A DNA stretch of 64,000 bases from an uncultured Eubacteriales bacterium (GCA_900315265.1 OMYN01000002.1:1-64000); one strand, 5' to 3'. Shown: positions 41,520 to 50,507, counted from the first letter of the stretch. The notes: generated by a model from the letters alone, not told the origin. Program-made: numbers and translations.

Positions 41520-41957
41520 TTATTGATCGATCTGTTCGATTTTATTGATTCGCCGAATATGACGTTCTTCTCCGGAAAAAGGAGTCGTCAGGAAAGTCTC
41601 AATTACCTTCAAGGCTAGTCCGGGGCCGATCACGCGGGCGCCCATGGCGATCATGTTGGCGTCGTTATGCAGACGGGTGGCCTCTGCCGAAAAGCAGTCA
41701 TGGCAGGTGGCGCAGCGTATGCCTTTGACCTTGTTGGCGGCAATGCCGATGCCGATGCCGGTCCCGCAGATCAGTATGCCCTTGTCGCAGACGCCGGAGG
41801 CAACCGCTTTGGCAGCTGCATGGGCAAAATCCGGGTAGTCGCACGATTCGGTACTGTAGCAGCCGTAATCGTGGTACTCATAGCCCTTCTGATCGAGCCA
41901 GTTCATGATCTCCTGTTTCAGGCCGTACCCTGCGTGGTCGCTCGCGATTGCTATCAT
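41520..41957 (-). CDS. rpiB: Ribose-5-phosphate isomerase B
   Basis: Interconverts ribose 5-phosphate and ribulose 5-phosphate. The 145-residue protein has SDHAGYGLK at the start, the catalytic cysteine in ILICGTGIGIGIAANK, and RLHNDANMIAMGARV with the active histidine. Allose-6-phosphate isomerase activity is common in this family. AAAGGAGA precedes the ATG. It lies 12 bases after tsaC, an arrangement frequent in Firmicutes (ywlC-ywlF region). Confidence 0.94.
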   Translation of the reverse strand: MIAIASDHAGYGLKQEIMNWLDQKGYEYHDYGCYSTESCDYPDFAHAAAKAVASGVCDKGILICGTGIGIGIAANKVKGIRCATCHDCFSAEATRLHNDANMIAMGARVIGPGLALKVIETFLTTPFSGEERHIRRINKIEQIDQ

Positions 41958-41968
41958 GCTATCTCCTT

Positions 41969-43030
41969 TCAGTTAAGAAGCCTGCGCTCCGCCGATGCTT
42001 TTAAAAACCGATTCATAATGGCCTCGCCCATCCCGGTCCGTTCGAAGGCTTCACCGTAGAACCAGGTAAGGCGGAACTCGTCCGCTTCGCGCAGACGATC
42101 GAACAGGTTAGCGGCGATGGCCGCCTTGTCTGAGCGGCTCCCCAAAATAAGGACCGTGATCTTATCGTTGGGAATGAGTCCCAGTTCTTTTAATTCGTCC
42201 GCCATTTCCGTGCTGACGATCAGGCCGAAATTTTCACCCGGCCTTTCTTTCATATCGGCTTCCATCCATTCCTTGATCTGAGCGGCCGGCTGGTCGGTCA
42301 CGATCAAATGCCCCTTGGGGGCGTAATGCCGGTATTTCATGCCGGGGGCTTTCGGTTTTACGTTGGCCGGTATCGATTTGCCGGCGGCCGCGGTAGGATC
42401 TTCGACGATGTCCGGAAGGACTTTACGAAGCATCTCCATGGTAATAGCACCCGGACGCAGCACCATAGGCGGATCGACCGTAAGATCTACGATGGTGGAT
42501 TCCAGGCCGTACTGGCAGGCTCCCCCGTCAAGGATCAGCGGGATCTTACCCTTCAGGTCTTCATAAACATGGTCAGCCGTCGTCGGGCTGGGTCTGCCGG
42601 ACGTATTGGCACTGGGAGCCACGATCGGCAGCCCGGTCCGGGTCAGCAGGGCCATGGCTGATTTATCCACAGGCATCCGGACCGCGACCGTATCCAGTCC
42701 CCCGGTAACATGATCGGAAATGGCTTTATTTTTGGGCATGATCAGGGTCATGGGACCGGGCCAGAAAGCATCCATCAGTTTCTGAGCGCTTTCCGGTATC
42801 TTCCGAACGATCCGGCTCAGATCGAAACCGGGGCAAACATGTACGATCAGCGGGTTGTCCGAAGGGCGGCCTTTCGCCTTGTAGATCTTGGCGATCCCCT
42901 CTTCCGACATGGCCCATGCCCCCAGGCCGTAAACCGTTTCGGTGGGAAAAGCCACGACCTCCCCCTTTAACAGCAGGCTGTTTGCCAGATCAAGACTTTC
43001 ATCATTGATCGTTCGAATTTCAGTAACCAT
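41969..43030 (-). CDS. tsaC: Threonylcarbamoyl-AMP synthase (Sua5/YwlC type)
   Basis: Makes threonylcarbamoyl-AMP for the t6A modification of ANN-decoding tRNAs. The 353-residue protein has the YrdC domain (VVAFPTETVYGLG, KAKGRPSDNPL, VAPSANTSGRPSPT) and a C-terminal Sua5 domain linked by a MKYRHYAPKGHL segment. This two-domain form is the Firmicutes YwlC. AAAGGAG precedes the ATG, 22 bases after hflX. Confidence 0.95.
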   Translation of the reverse strand: MVTEIRTINDESLDLANSLLLKGEVVAFPTETVYGLGAWAMSEEGIAKIYKAKGRPSDNPLIVHVCPGFDLSRIVRKIPESAQKLMDAFWPGPMTLIMPKNKAISDHVTGGLDTVAVRMPVDKSAMALLTRTGLPIVAPSANTSGRPSPTTADHVYEDLKGKIPLILDGGACQYGLESTIVDLTVDPPMVLRPGAITMEMLRKVLPDIVEDPTAAAGKSIPANVKPKAPGMKYRHYAPKGHLIVTDQPAAQIKEWMEADMKERPGENFGLIVSTEMADELKELGLIPNDKITVLILGSRSDKAAIAANLFDRLREADEFRLTWFYGEAFERTGMGEAIMNRFLKASAERRLLN

Positions 43031-43052
43031 CTGTCGCTCCTTTATGATCCGG

Positions 43053-44360
43053 TCACTCTTTCGCTAAATACGGTTCCACCCGTTTGCGCAGAGCAGGAGG
43101 CACTCTGACCTCCATGTGCAGTCCGTCTTCCTGATACTCTTCTTTTACCACAACGGCCTGCCGGTGCAGAGAGTCCGCCAGCGCTCCCTGGTCAAAGGGA
43201 AGGACCAGATCCATTGTCGTGTCCCTTTTTTCCAGCTCCGTCTGTACCGCCGCCAGGATCGCGCTTAAATCATCCGGATCGAAAGCCGATGTCTTCAGCA
43301 CTTTCTGTGGCCGGTAAGGGATCGGGGGCAGCAATTGGATGACTTTGTCCGCGTCTTCGCCCTTCTCCCGGCCGGCTGCCGCGGCCAGGTCCTTTTTATT
43401 GAATACGGTAATGATCGGCTTGTCGGCAGCCTTAAGGTCGATCAGTTCCTGATAGGTGACCTTCATCTGCAGCTCGGCCAAAGGCGAAGACATATCGACC
43501 ACATGCAAGAGTATATCCGCTTCGCAGACCTCTTCCAAAGTCGCCCGGAAAGCATCGATCAGGCCCGCAGGAAGTTTGTGGATAAAGCCGACCGTATCGA
43601 CCATAAGGACCTTGCGTTTATCCGGAAGCTGTGCTCTTCTTACCGTCGTGTCCAGGGTCGCGAAAAGCTCATCCTCCTCCAACACGTCCGAGTCGGTCAG
43701 GCGGTTGAACAAAGTCGACTTACCTGCGTTGGTATAACCCACCAGCGCTACGATCGGGATGCCGCTCTGACGGCGGCCGGTCCTTTCATTATTACGGTCT
43801 TTGGCGATCTCTTTCAGCTGTCCCTTCAAAAAAGAAATGCGGGACCGGATGCGCCGTCTGTCGATCTCCAGCTTGGTCTCGCCGCCGCCTCTGGTATGAA
43901 GTCCGACGGAGGCTCCCTGTCTGGAAAGTTCGGTTCCCAGGCCGGTCAATCTGGTCAATCTATACTGCAGCTGGGCCAGTTCGATCTGCATCTGTGCCTC
44001 TTTGGTCGAGGCGCGCTGGGTAAAGATGTCCAGGATCAGCAGGGACCGGTCGATGACTTTGGTATCGACCAGATCCGACAGATTCTGCAGCTGGGCCGGT
44101 GCCAGTTCGTCATCACAGATGACTCCGTCCGCCCCGAGGGTTTTGACCATATCACTAAGTTCCTCTGCTTTGCCTTTGCCTACGTAAAGCTTGGGGTCGG
44201 CTGCATCGGTCTTCTGTACGACGCGGCCCGCCTCTTCCCCTCCGGCGGTCTTCAAAAGTTCCGACAGTTCATCCAGCGACTGATCCTCGTCAATAGGATT
44301 TGCCGGCCTGTCGATGCCGGCCAGAATAAAGCGCTGCTTTTTTTCCTGTGTTTCTATCAT
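43053..44360 (-). CDS. hflX: GTPase HflX
   Basis: Ribosome-associated GTPase that splits stalled or heat-damaged ribosomes. The 435-residue protein has the N-terminal nucleotide-binding HflX domain ending in RQGASVGLHTRGGGETKLE, followed by a coiled helix and the G domain: GYTNAGKSTLFN (G1), DTVGFI (G3), NKKD (G4). A TTG four codons upstream sits in the ribosome site, so the ATG at 44360 after GAGGG is preferred. It begins 8 bases after the GH18 gene. Confidence 0.94.
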   Translation of the reverse strand: MIETQEKKQRFILAGIDRPANPIDEDQSLDELSELLKTAGGEEAGRVVQKTDAADPKLYVGKGKAEELSDMVKTLGADGVICDDELAPAQLQNLSDLVDTKVIDRSLLILDIFTQRASTKEAQMQIELAQLQYRLTRLTGLGTELSRQGASVGLHTRGGGETKLEIDRRRIRSRISFLKGQLKEIAKDRNNERTGRRQSGIPIVALVGYTNAGKSTLFNRLTDSDVLEEDELFATLDTTVRRAQLPDKRKVLMVDTVGFIHKLPAGLIDAFRATLEEVCEADILLHVVDMSSPLAELQMKVTYQELIDLKAADKPIITVFNKKDLAAAAGREKGEDADKVIQLLPPIPYRPQKVLKTSAFDPDDLSAILAAVQTELEKRDTTMDLVLPFDQGALADSLHRQAVVVKEEYQEDGLHMEVRVPPALRKRVEPYLAKE

Positions 44361-44368
44361 AGGATCCC

Positions 44369-46111
44369 TCAATATTTACCGCTGGTCATCAGAACGTTTT
44401 CGTACACGGTCCAGACCTCGTAATTTTCAAAACCGAGGCTCCAGGCGCCGATCCCGGCTAGGCCGCTGTCCAGGGCCAGCCGAAGGCGCCATGTCAGGCT
44501 GGTCTCATCTTCCATCCAGATGCGGTACAAGGTCTCACCGATCATGCCTTCGGCATAGTTCTGGCCGGTAGTGCTGTCATAGGTTTCGGTCAGTCCGTTT
44601 TCATCTACGATACTCTGGGCCTGGTCCATGCCGACCGCGTCGGACCGCAGATTATCGATTCCCATCCATACACGAGTGTACCACGGAATCCCCAGAATGA
44701 GTTTATCTTTTTCAACATATTTGAGCATGTTGGTGATGGCATCCATGGTGAAGGACTGGCTGGAGGTGGATCCTGCCTCGCTGCCGTCGTAGTGTTCGTC
44801 ATAGGCCATGACCAGCACATAATCGGACAGCTCACCGATCACATCCCGCTGGATATGGCTTGTCCACTCGCTGGGTACCAGGCAGTCCACACTGAGTATA
44901 TAGCCCTGCGGACGCAGCGTCATGGACAATTCCCGCAGAAATTGGATGTAATAAGGTTCCGTATCCTCGGTCTGTCCCTCGATATCCACGTTGATACCGT
45001 CAAGGTGCATGTCCTGGCAGTATTTGAGCAGCTGCTGGCACAGGGCCTTGCGGTTTTCGGTGCTTTCAAAGGCCGCGGCCGTCAGCGAATCATCGAAATT
45101 GTTGTTCAGCATGGCCCACACCTGGTAGCCCTTTTGTTTGACCCAGGCTACATAATCCGCGTTTGCCACGGAATCGATACCTCCCTGGCTGTTCAGGGTG
45201 AAATAGGTCGGTACGATCACATTGATATAGTAGCTGCAGTCGTTGATATGCTGGTAGTCTTCGTCGCTTGGCTGGTCGCTGTAGAACTGCTGAAAAGCCA
45301 GGGAGACCGTCCCGTCGATCAGATTCTGCTGCCCGGCCTGCAGCGGCTTTTTACGGGATAAGGTAGAGTCCGTTACTGTGACCAGATCCTGTTTCACATA
45401 GCCGGTATAGCAGTCCTCGGTAGCGGCAAAGTAATAACCTTCCTGATCACTGTCATAGATCTCGACTGTCTGTCCCCGCTTCAAATGGGCGGTGTAAACC
45501 TTCTGATCTGAGGGATCCTGCAAAAGATAGCATGGATCCTGGATCTCGCCTACTTTTCCGTCCGACTGGCGGACCATGACGGTGTAATTTTTCTGGTTTA
45601 CATAATACTGGGTGCCGAACATGGACTGAGCCGTAGCCGCATTGATATAAGGCTTGCCCTGGTAAGAGATAACATCGGTGCTGCCGATGTCGAATACCTG
45701 CTGTTCAGTCTGTGTCGTATACAGGATCTGATCAACGTCTTTTGCCCAAAAGAGCATACCGTCTGCCCATCCTTCGTTGACCACATCCAGATCAAGATAA
45801 ATGCTTTTATTTTGAACGAGCGCGATGCCCCGGTCCTGCCCCTGATACAGGATCCGGTACTCCCCTTCCTCCAGATTCAGATCGGCGGGGATGCTTTCCT
45901 CTGCCTTTTTCATCCCGTAAAAATGCTGGTAGACCCTGACTCCTCCATAGATGGCAAAACCGGCCAGGACCAGTACGGCAATGCTGATACATGCCACTTT
46001 CAGAAGAAGCAGGCGGTGCTTGGTGTCAGACTTACCGGGTCTTTCGGGCCTTTCCATACCCGGCTGCGCCTCAGGAAGTCCCTTGTCCGGGTTTTGATCA
46101 TTTATATCCAT
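44369..46111 (-). CDS. Membrane-anchored GH18 family protein with SH3-like region
   Basis: A 580-residue type II membrane protein. A cytosolic Pro-rich start is followed by a helix (~38-58, VACISIAVLVLAGFAIYGG), a region resembling copper-amine-oxidase-like and SH3b folds (YINAATAQSMFGTQYY, KRGQTVEIYDSDQEGYY), and a C-terminal GH18 barrel with catalytic LDGINVDIEG (D-x-x-D-x-D-x-E satisfied). GH18 proteins of this layout act on peptidoglycan or chitin; SleL/YaaH-like spore lysins are relatives, so a wall or spore role is plausible. The ATG at 46111 has GAGG upstream. Promoter at 46159-46187; first gene of the run to GH3. Confidence 0.82.
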   Translation of the reverse strand: MDINDQNPDKGLPEAQPGMERPERPGKSDTKHRLLLLKVACISIAVLVLAGFAIYGGVRVYQHFYGMKKAEESIPADLNLEEGEYRILYQGQDRGIALVQNKSIYLDLDVVNEGWADGMLFWAKDVDQILYTTQTEQQVFDIGSTDVISYQGKPYINAATAQSMFGTQYYVNQKNYTVMVRQSDGKVGEIQDPCYLLQDPSDQKVYTAHLKRGQTVEIYDSDQEGYYFAATEDCYTGYVKQDLVTVTDSTLSRKKPLQAGQQNLIDGTVSLAFQQFYSDQPSDEDYQHINDCSYYINVIVPTYFTLNSQGGIDSVANADYVAWVKQKGYQVWAMLNNNFDDSLTAAAFESTENRKALCQQLLKYCQDMHLDGINVDIEGQTEDTEPYYIQFLRELSMTLRPQGYILSVDCLVPSEWTSHIQRDVIGELSDYVLVMAYDEHYDGSEAGSTSSQSFTMDAITNMLKYVEKDKLILGIPWYTRVWMGIDNLRSDAVGMDQAQSIVDENGLTETYDSTTGQNYAEGMIGETLYRIWMEDETSLTWRLRLALDSGLAGIGAWSLGFENYEVWTVYENVLMTSGKY

Positions 46112-46158
46112 ACAAACCTCATGTTTCAAAAAATACAATAGAAAGAAAGATAGGTTTT

Positions 46159-46187
46159 ATTATACTATCAGACTTGGGCAGGGTCAA
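46159..46187 (-). promoter_or_regulatory. Promoter of the GH18-hflX operon
   Basis: On the minus strand TTGACC (46182-46187), 17 bases, perfect TATAAT (46159-46164). Confidence 0.8.
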
Positions 46188-46208
46188 ACCTTGCGGCAGC
46201 TTGGACAT

Positions 46209-46237
46209 TTGCAAAAAAATACCGCCAATGCTACAAT
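46209..46237 (+). promoter_or_regulatory. Promoter of uvrC
   Basis: TTGCAA (46209-46214), 17 bases, TACAAT (46232-46237). It is back-to-back with the GH18 promoter, 22 bases apart. Confidence 0.7.
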
Positions 46238-46274
46238 GGTTCACTACTATATTGATCAGAGAGGAGACCCGGAC

Positions 46275-48248
46275 ATGTTCAACATTGAAGAGGAACTGAA
46301 AAAGATCCCTCACCGTCCCGGCGTGTATTTGATGCACGAAGGCGATCTGATCTTGTATGTGGGCAAGGCCCGGGATCTTCACAACCGGGTGCGCCAGTAT
46401 TTTCCCACGCCCAAGGGACGCTCACCCTGGATCTATCAGATGGTGGAAAGGATCGAGTATTTCGAATATATCGTGACCGACACCGAGATGGAAGCCCTGA
46501 TCCTGGAAAACAATCTGATCAAAAAACACAAGCCTCCTTACAATACTCTGCTTAAGGATGATAAGCAGTATCCATATTTAAAAGTGACCATGCAGGAAGC
46601 CTATCCGCGTGTCATCAAGACCCGCAAGATCAGCCGCGACAAGGCCCGCTATTTCGGGCCTTATACCAATGTCGGAGCCGTCAACCAGACTCTGGAATTG
46701 ATGGAAAAGCTGTGGCCGCTGAAGACCTGCAACCGGAACCTGCCCAAGGATATCGGTAAAGAACGGCCCTGCCTGAACTATTACATAGGCAAATGCTGCG
46801 GCCCGTGCACGGGGAAGGTCACCCCGGAAGAGTACCGGCAGCTGGTCGATCAGGCACTGACTCTTTTGAGTGGACGTCATAACGAGGTCATCAATAATTT
46901 AAAAGCCAAGATGCTGGACGCCTCTTCCAAGTTGGAATTTGAGAAGGCTGCCAGATACCGGGACCAGATCGAGTCGGTCCAATTTTTGTCCCAGTCCCAG
47001 AAGATCGAGAACGCCGGGTCCGATCAGGATCGGGATGTGATCGGTATCGCTCAGAAGGGTGAAGGCGAAAAAAACAGCGACTCCGCTTTGGTGCAGGTTT
47101 TCTTTATGCGGGGAGGCAAACTGATCGGGCGAGAGCATTTTATGATGGAATCCGCCGGTTCGGTAGACCCGGGAGTCATTATCGGATACTTTATTCAGCA
47201 GTTTTACGGAGGTACTGCCTTTATTCCCAAGGAGATCGATGTTCAAAAGCTGCCGCCCGATGCGGATCTTTTGGAAGAGTTTTTGTCCTCCAAGCTTGGC
47301 TCCAAGGTGCAGATCAGCAAGCCTGTGCGGGGCGACCGGGCTAAACTCGTAGGTCTGGCTGTGTCCAATGCCCAGATCCAGATGAAGCAGTTCGGCGAGC
47401 GGCTGGAGGCTGAAGAGAAACGTACCAAGGGGGCCATGCAGCAGCTGGCGGATCTGCTGGGCTTTGACGAGTACCCCCTGAACCGGATCGAGGCTTATGA
47501 TATTTCCAACACTTTTGGTTCTTTGTCGGTTGGCTCTATGGTCGTTTTTGAGGACGGCAAGCCCAAAAACAGTGATTACCGTAAGTTCCGTATAAAGACT
47601 GTCGTCGGTTCGGATGATTACGCTTCCATGCGGGAGGTGCTGACCCGGCGTTTTACCCATGCTTTGACCGAGATCCGACAAATGGCTAAAGAGGGCAAGG
47701 ATCCCAGCTTCGGAAGCTTTACCAAGCTGCCGGATCTGGTGCTGATGGATGGCGGCCGCGGCCAGGTCAATATCGCGGAAGACGTGCTTAGCCAGGTCGG
47801 TCTGGATATACCGGTCGCCGGTATGGTCAAGGATGACCGTCATAATACCCGGGGACTTTATTACCATAATAAGGAGATCGATTTCGGCAAAAACCGGGCG
47901 GCATTTCTGCTGATCACGCGCATCCAGGACGAAGCCCACCGCTTTGCTATCACCTATCACCGCAGCCTGAGAGCTAAAGAGCAGGTCCGGTCTATGCTGG
48001 AGTCAATCCCCAACATCGGGCCTGCCCGCCGGAAGGCTCTTTTGACGGCTTTCGCATCTATCGATGCTATCAAGAAGGCCGAATTGGCCGACCTGGAGGC
48101 TGTCGATGGAATGAATAAGCGCAGTGCCGAGTCCGTGTATAACTTTTTCAGGCAGGAAAAGGCGTTGGATGCAGAGGGGGTTGCAGGAGCAGAAGGGGCG
48201 GAAGGAGAAAGCACCCCGGCAGACGGTGACGTAGCTGAACTTCGCTGA
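46275..48248 (+). CDS. uvrC: Excinuclease ABC subunit C
   Basis: Incision nuclease of nucleotide excision repair, making both cuts around a lesion bound by UvrB. The 657-residue protein has an N-terminal GIY-YIG domain (PGVYLM, LYVGKARDL), a UvrB-interacting UVR helix (~205-240), an RNase H-like EndoV domain (AYDISNTFGSLSVGSMVVF, LVLMDGGRGQVN) and a C-terminal helix-hairpin-helix pair (IPNIGPARRKALL). The ATG at 46275 follows AGAGGAG; further upstream in-frame starts overlap the promoter. The last ~25 residues are an Ala/Glu/Gly-rich tail specific to this protein. No obvious terminator until the hairpin at 48478-48523. Confidence 0.96.
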   Translation: MFNIEEELKKIPHRPGVYLMHEGDLILYVGKARDLHNRVRQYFPTPKGRSPWIYQMVERIEYFEYIVTDTEMEALILENNLIKKHKPPYNTLLKDDKQYPYLKVTMQEAYPRVIKTRKISRDKARYFGPYTNVGAVNQTLELMEKLWPLKTCNRNLPKDIGKERPCLNYYIGKCCGPCTGKVTPEEYRQLVDQALTLLSGRHNEVINNLKAKMLDASSKLEFEKAARYRDQIESVQFLSQSQKIENAGSDQDRDVIGIAQKGEGEKNSDSALVQVFFMRGGKLIGREHFMMESAGSVDPGVIIGYFIQQFYGGTAFIPKEIDVQKLPPDADLLEEFLSSKLGSKVQISKPVRGDRAKLVGLAVSNAQIQMKQFGERLEAEEKRTKGAMQQLADLLGFDEYPLNRIEAYDISNTFGSLSVGSMVVFEDGKPKNSDYRKFRIKTVVGSDDYASMREVLTRRFTHALTEIRQMAKEGKDPSFGSFTKLPDLVLMDGGRGQVNIAEDVLSQVGLDIPVAGMVKDDRHNTRGLYYHNKEIDFGKNRAAFLLITRIQDEAHRFAITYHRSLRAKEQVRSMLESIPNIGPARRKALLTAFASIDAIKKAELADLEAVDGMNKRSAESVYNFFRQEKALDAEGVAGAEGAEGESTPADGDVAELR

Positions 48249-48360
48249 GGGGGCTGACGGAACTGACGGCCCGGTTTAGGGCGGCGCCTTAGCTGGAAGA
48301 CTAGATTTTGAGCGGCAGGATTGGTTGGAAGCCACGGATCATTGCTTGAAAGCTAATGGC

Positions 48361-48730
48361 GCGTTGTCAAATTCCAGGATTCCGGATTTTTAACAAGATT
48401 TGTATGACCTTTTTCTGAATTTCTTGTCAAAAATCATGATTTTGCTGTACTTGACAAGATTTGGCACGCTGAAAACGAGAGCCTTGTCAAATATTGCTTT
48501 TTAGGTGTATTTGACAAGGCTCTTTTCGCATTATTACAATATTCGCATTATTATTATTTAAACATAATTCTTGATATGTTGAGATGGCTTAAAAATCGCC
48601 TTTTTCGCCCTAAAATTTGGATGACAATTCATGTCACAACATTCGAAAAGTCGATATTTGACAAGATTTTTCTATTCTTGGATGACAAATCTTGTCAGCC
48701 CTTTGAAAAAATCAAATTCTGACAAGATAA
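48361..48730. repeat. Array of inverted TTGTCAA/TTGACAAG motifs, 60-bp period
   Basis: TTGTCAAA occurs at 48364, 48424 and 48484, exactly 60 bases apart. A partner TTGACAAG (first copy TAACAAG) occurs at 48391, 48451 and 48511, also 60 apart. A second group has GATGACAA at 48620 and 48681, and TGACAAGAT at 48659 and 48720, each 61 apart, plus ATGTCA (48631) and TTGTCAG (48692). Each unit can form a hairpin; the third is a perfect 16-bp stem. The sequence between motifs is not conserved, unlike CRISPR repeats or simple tandem duplication. Confidence 0.7.
48478..48523 (+). terminator. 16-bp perfect hairpin, possible uvrC terminator
   Basis: AGAGCCTTGTCAAATA (48478-48493) pairs perfectly with TATTTGACAAGGCTCT (48508-48523) over a 14-base loop and is followed by TTTT. 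It is one unit of the periodic array but is the only one that resembles a terminator. Confidence 0.5.
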
Positions 48731-48923
48731 AAAATCAACCCTTTATTCCATGTCATTTTTACTCTCCAAACCTAAAAAAGAATCCAAGCTTTCTCTGCAC
48801 TTATACCCTTTCCTTCCCCAATTTTAATGTCTTTTCCACAATATCTCATTCTACCCAAGCCATTGCATCTTTTCTCGCGATACTCATAAAAGAAGGTTCA
48901 AAATAGAAAGGACTTCGAGCACA

Positions 48924-49727
48924 ATGGCAGAAAAAAAGGCAAATAATACAATCCAACAGATCATCACTTCCCGCCGCCGGGAGCTGGAGGAAATTTTATT
49001 AGTCGTCAATAAATCTCTTAGGAGGCCTCCTGACGGATCGCTGCGGATTTCAAAAAAGAAAAACGGCCTTATTTACTATCAGCGTCGGTCTGGAGCTGAC
49101 CATGTTCTTGAACGGACAGACAATCCCAACCTGATCGCTTCTTTAGCTCAAAAAGCCTATGACCAAAAAGTTCAGCGTTCCATTAAACAAGAAATAGCCA
49201 TGCTGAGGCCATTGGCCAAGTTCTACAAAGCCCCAACGGCTGAACAGATCTACTATTCCCTTTCACCCGAACGCCAGTCCCTGGTGACTCCTTATTGGAC
49301 GACCGATCAAGCATTCATAAAGCAATGGGAATCCGTCGAGAATCCGGGTTTACTGCTGGATATAAATCAGAAACCTTTCCGAACAGAGAAAGGGGAATTC
49401 GTACGATCCAAAAGTGAAAAAATCATCGCAGACCTGCTGAAAAAGCTGAACATCCCCTACCGGTACGAATATCCGCTCGTCGTGGGGTCCCGCACACTCA
49501 AGCCCGATTTCACCGCCTTGAATGTCCGTACCCGCCAGGAGTTTTACATCGAACATGTCGGCCTTCTGGATGACGAAAACTACCGCAGCAGCTGCATTCA
49601 AAAGCTAAAAACCTACAATTTCGGCGGTCACTACATCGGAAAAGACATTCTGATCACCATCGAAACACAAAATCAAAGCCTGGACGTGGAATGGGTAGAG
49701 AAGATCCTGAAAGATAATCTGCTTTGA
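48924..49727 (+). CDS. PD-(D/E)XK nuclease-like protein of unknown role
   Basis: A 267-residue protein I cannot name. The N-terminal ~95 residues are basic and helical (SRRRELEEIL, ISKKKNGLIYYQRRSG). The C-terminal half looks like a restriction-endonuclease fold: SKSEKIIADLLKK with E165, LKPDFTAL with D195 in a PD-like turn, and FYIEHVG with E210 in place of ExK, then a K-Y-x-x-G-x-x-Y segment typical of the helix after the core. The lysine of ExK is replaced by His/Val, seen in some families of the fold but a reason for caution. AGAAAGGA lies 11 bases before the ATG. It is alone, downstream of the 60-bp motif array, and could recognise those motifs; this is speculation. Confidence 0.6.
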   Translation: MAEKKANNTIQQIITSRRRELEEILLVVNKSLRRPPDGSLRISKKKNGLIYYQRRSGADHVLERTDNPNLIASLAQKAYDQKVQRSIKQEIAMLRPLAKFYKAPTAEQIYYSLSPERQSLVTPYWTTDQAFIKQWESVENPGLLLDINQKPFRTEKGEFVRSKSEKIIADLLKKLNIPYRYEYPLVVGSRTLKPDFTALNVRTRQEFYIEHVGLLDDENYRSSCIQKLKTYNFGGHYIGKDILITIETQNQSLDVEWVEKILKDNLL

Positions 49728-49847
49728 TTCATCCGGTTTCTAGCCAACGATCCCATTTTTAATGCCTCGTGCATGATAATACTTCCTGCGGAATTCCAGA
49801 GGATCACAGAGGAGTCGCGAAACACTTTTTTTTGAACTTGTCCCGGC

Positions 49848-50414
49848 TTACTGCCTTACCGGATGATTACCAGTGTAATCCATGATCAGCTTCAGCCCTG
49901 CCCGGGGAACACAGAAGCGATCGTCCCCAGCCAGAATAGCCTGATACGTGTCCTCCATATCAAACCAGTCGACCCTTTCGACCTCTTCCTTCTGCAAAGT
50001 CAGTCGATCGATATCGACCGGATCCTGATAAAGAAAGACAAAAGAAATCTCATTATCCTTAAACATGGCACCGTGGAATTCCTTTTCATAGCGGATGGTA
50101 AAGGTTCCGACAAAGGTAAGCTGGTCCGCAGAAGCCATGATACCGAGTTCTTCGCCCAGCTCCCGCAAAGCGGACTCCCTAGGCTCGTCGCCCGCACGGA
50201 TATGTCCGGCTGAAGAGGTATCGTACATCCCCGGGAAGGAATCCTTTTGGGCCGAACGCTTCTGAAGCAGGACCTGGCGGCGTCCCTCCACTTCTCTTAC
50301 GATCCAGATATGAGCCGTCCGATGACGGATCCCCTGCTCATGCGCCTTTTGACGGCTGACGATCCTACCCGTGGGCTGTCCCTTCTCGTCGACTACATCA
50401 AACATTTCACTCAT
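49848..50414 (-). CDS. Nudix hydrolase (IPP isomerase-like)
   Basis: A 188-residue Nudix protein. The Nudix box starts GHIRAGDEPRESALRELGEE and closes in LGI, satisfying G-x5-E-x7-R-E-x2-E-E-x-G. The start MSEMFDVVDEKGQPTG and the HRTAHIWIV stretch resemble YfcD-type Nudix hydrolases, which are often misnamed isopentenyl-diphosphate isomerase. The substrate is unknown. Of two nearby ATGs the second (50414) has AGGAGG at the right distance; the first would be one base from it. It is divergent from the GH172 gene. Confidence 0.88.
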   Translation of the reverse strand: MSEMFDVVDEKGQPTGRIVSRQKAHEQGIRHRTAHIWIVREVEGRRQVLLQKRSAQKDSFPGMYDTSSAGHIRAGDEPRESALRELGEELGIMASADQLTFVGTFTIRYEKEFHGAMFKDNEISFVFLYQDPVDIDRLTLQKEEVERVDWFDMEDTYQAILAGDDRFCVPRAGLKLIMDYTGNHPVRQ

Positions 50415-50507
50415 ATGCATGCCTCCTGCAGCTGAATATGCCAGACATTATATCACACTGGCCTTGCGGCCTGCAGCATCCGCAGCGCGGCAAAGCCGCA
50501 AAAGTGT

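Larger units (their letters stand above)
48249..48923. other. Gene-free region with periodic inverted motifs
   Basis: No real gene in 675 bases. The first ~110 bases are unremarkable. From 48361 to about 48730 the words TTGTCAA and TTGACAA recur with a period of 60-61 bases. The last ~170 bases before the gene at 48924 are AT/pyrimidine-rich with nothing recognised; an open frame at 48631-48906 is of low complexity and rejected. Confidence 0.6.

Noticed and set aside
46899..47960. Minus-strand open frame of 353 codons inside uvrC
   Set aside because: Antisense to the conserved UvrC domains and without family resemblance.
48361..48730. CRISPR array
   Set aside because: Conserved words are only 7-9 bases and inverted within each unit; there is no 25-40 base repeat and no cas gene in the window.
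48631..48906. Small open frame of 91 codons upstream of the nuclease-like gene
   Set aside because: Low-complexity Ser/Phe-rich sequence, no ribosome site, and overlaps the motif array.
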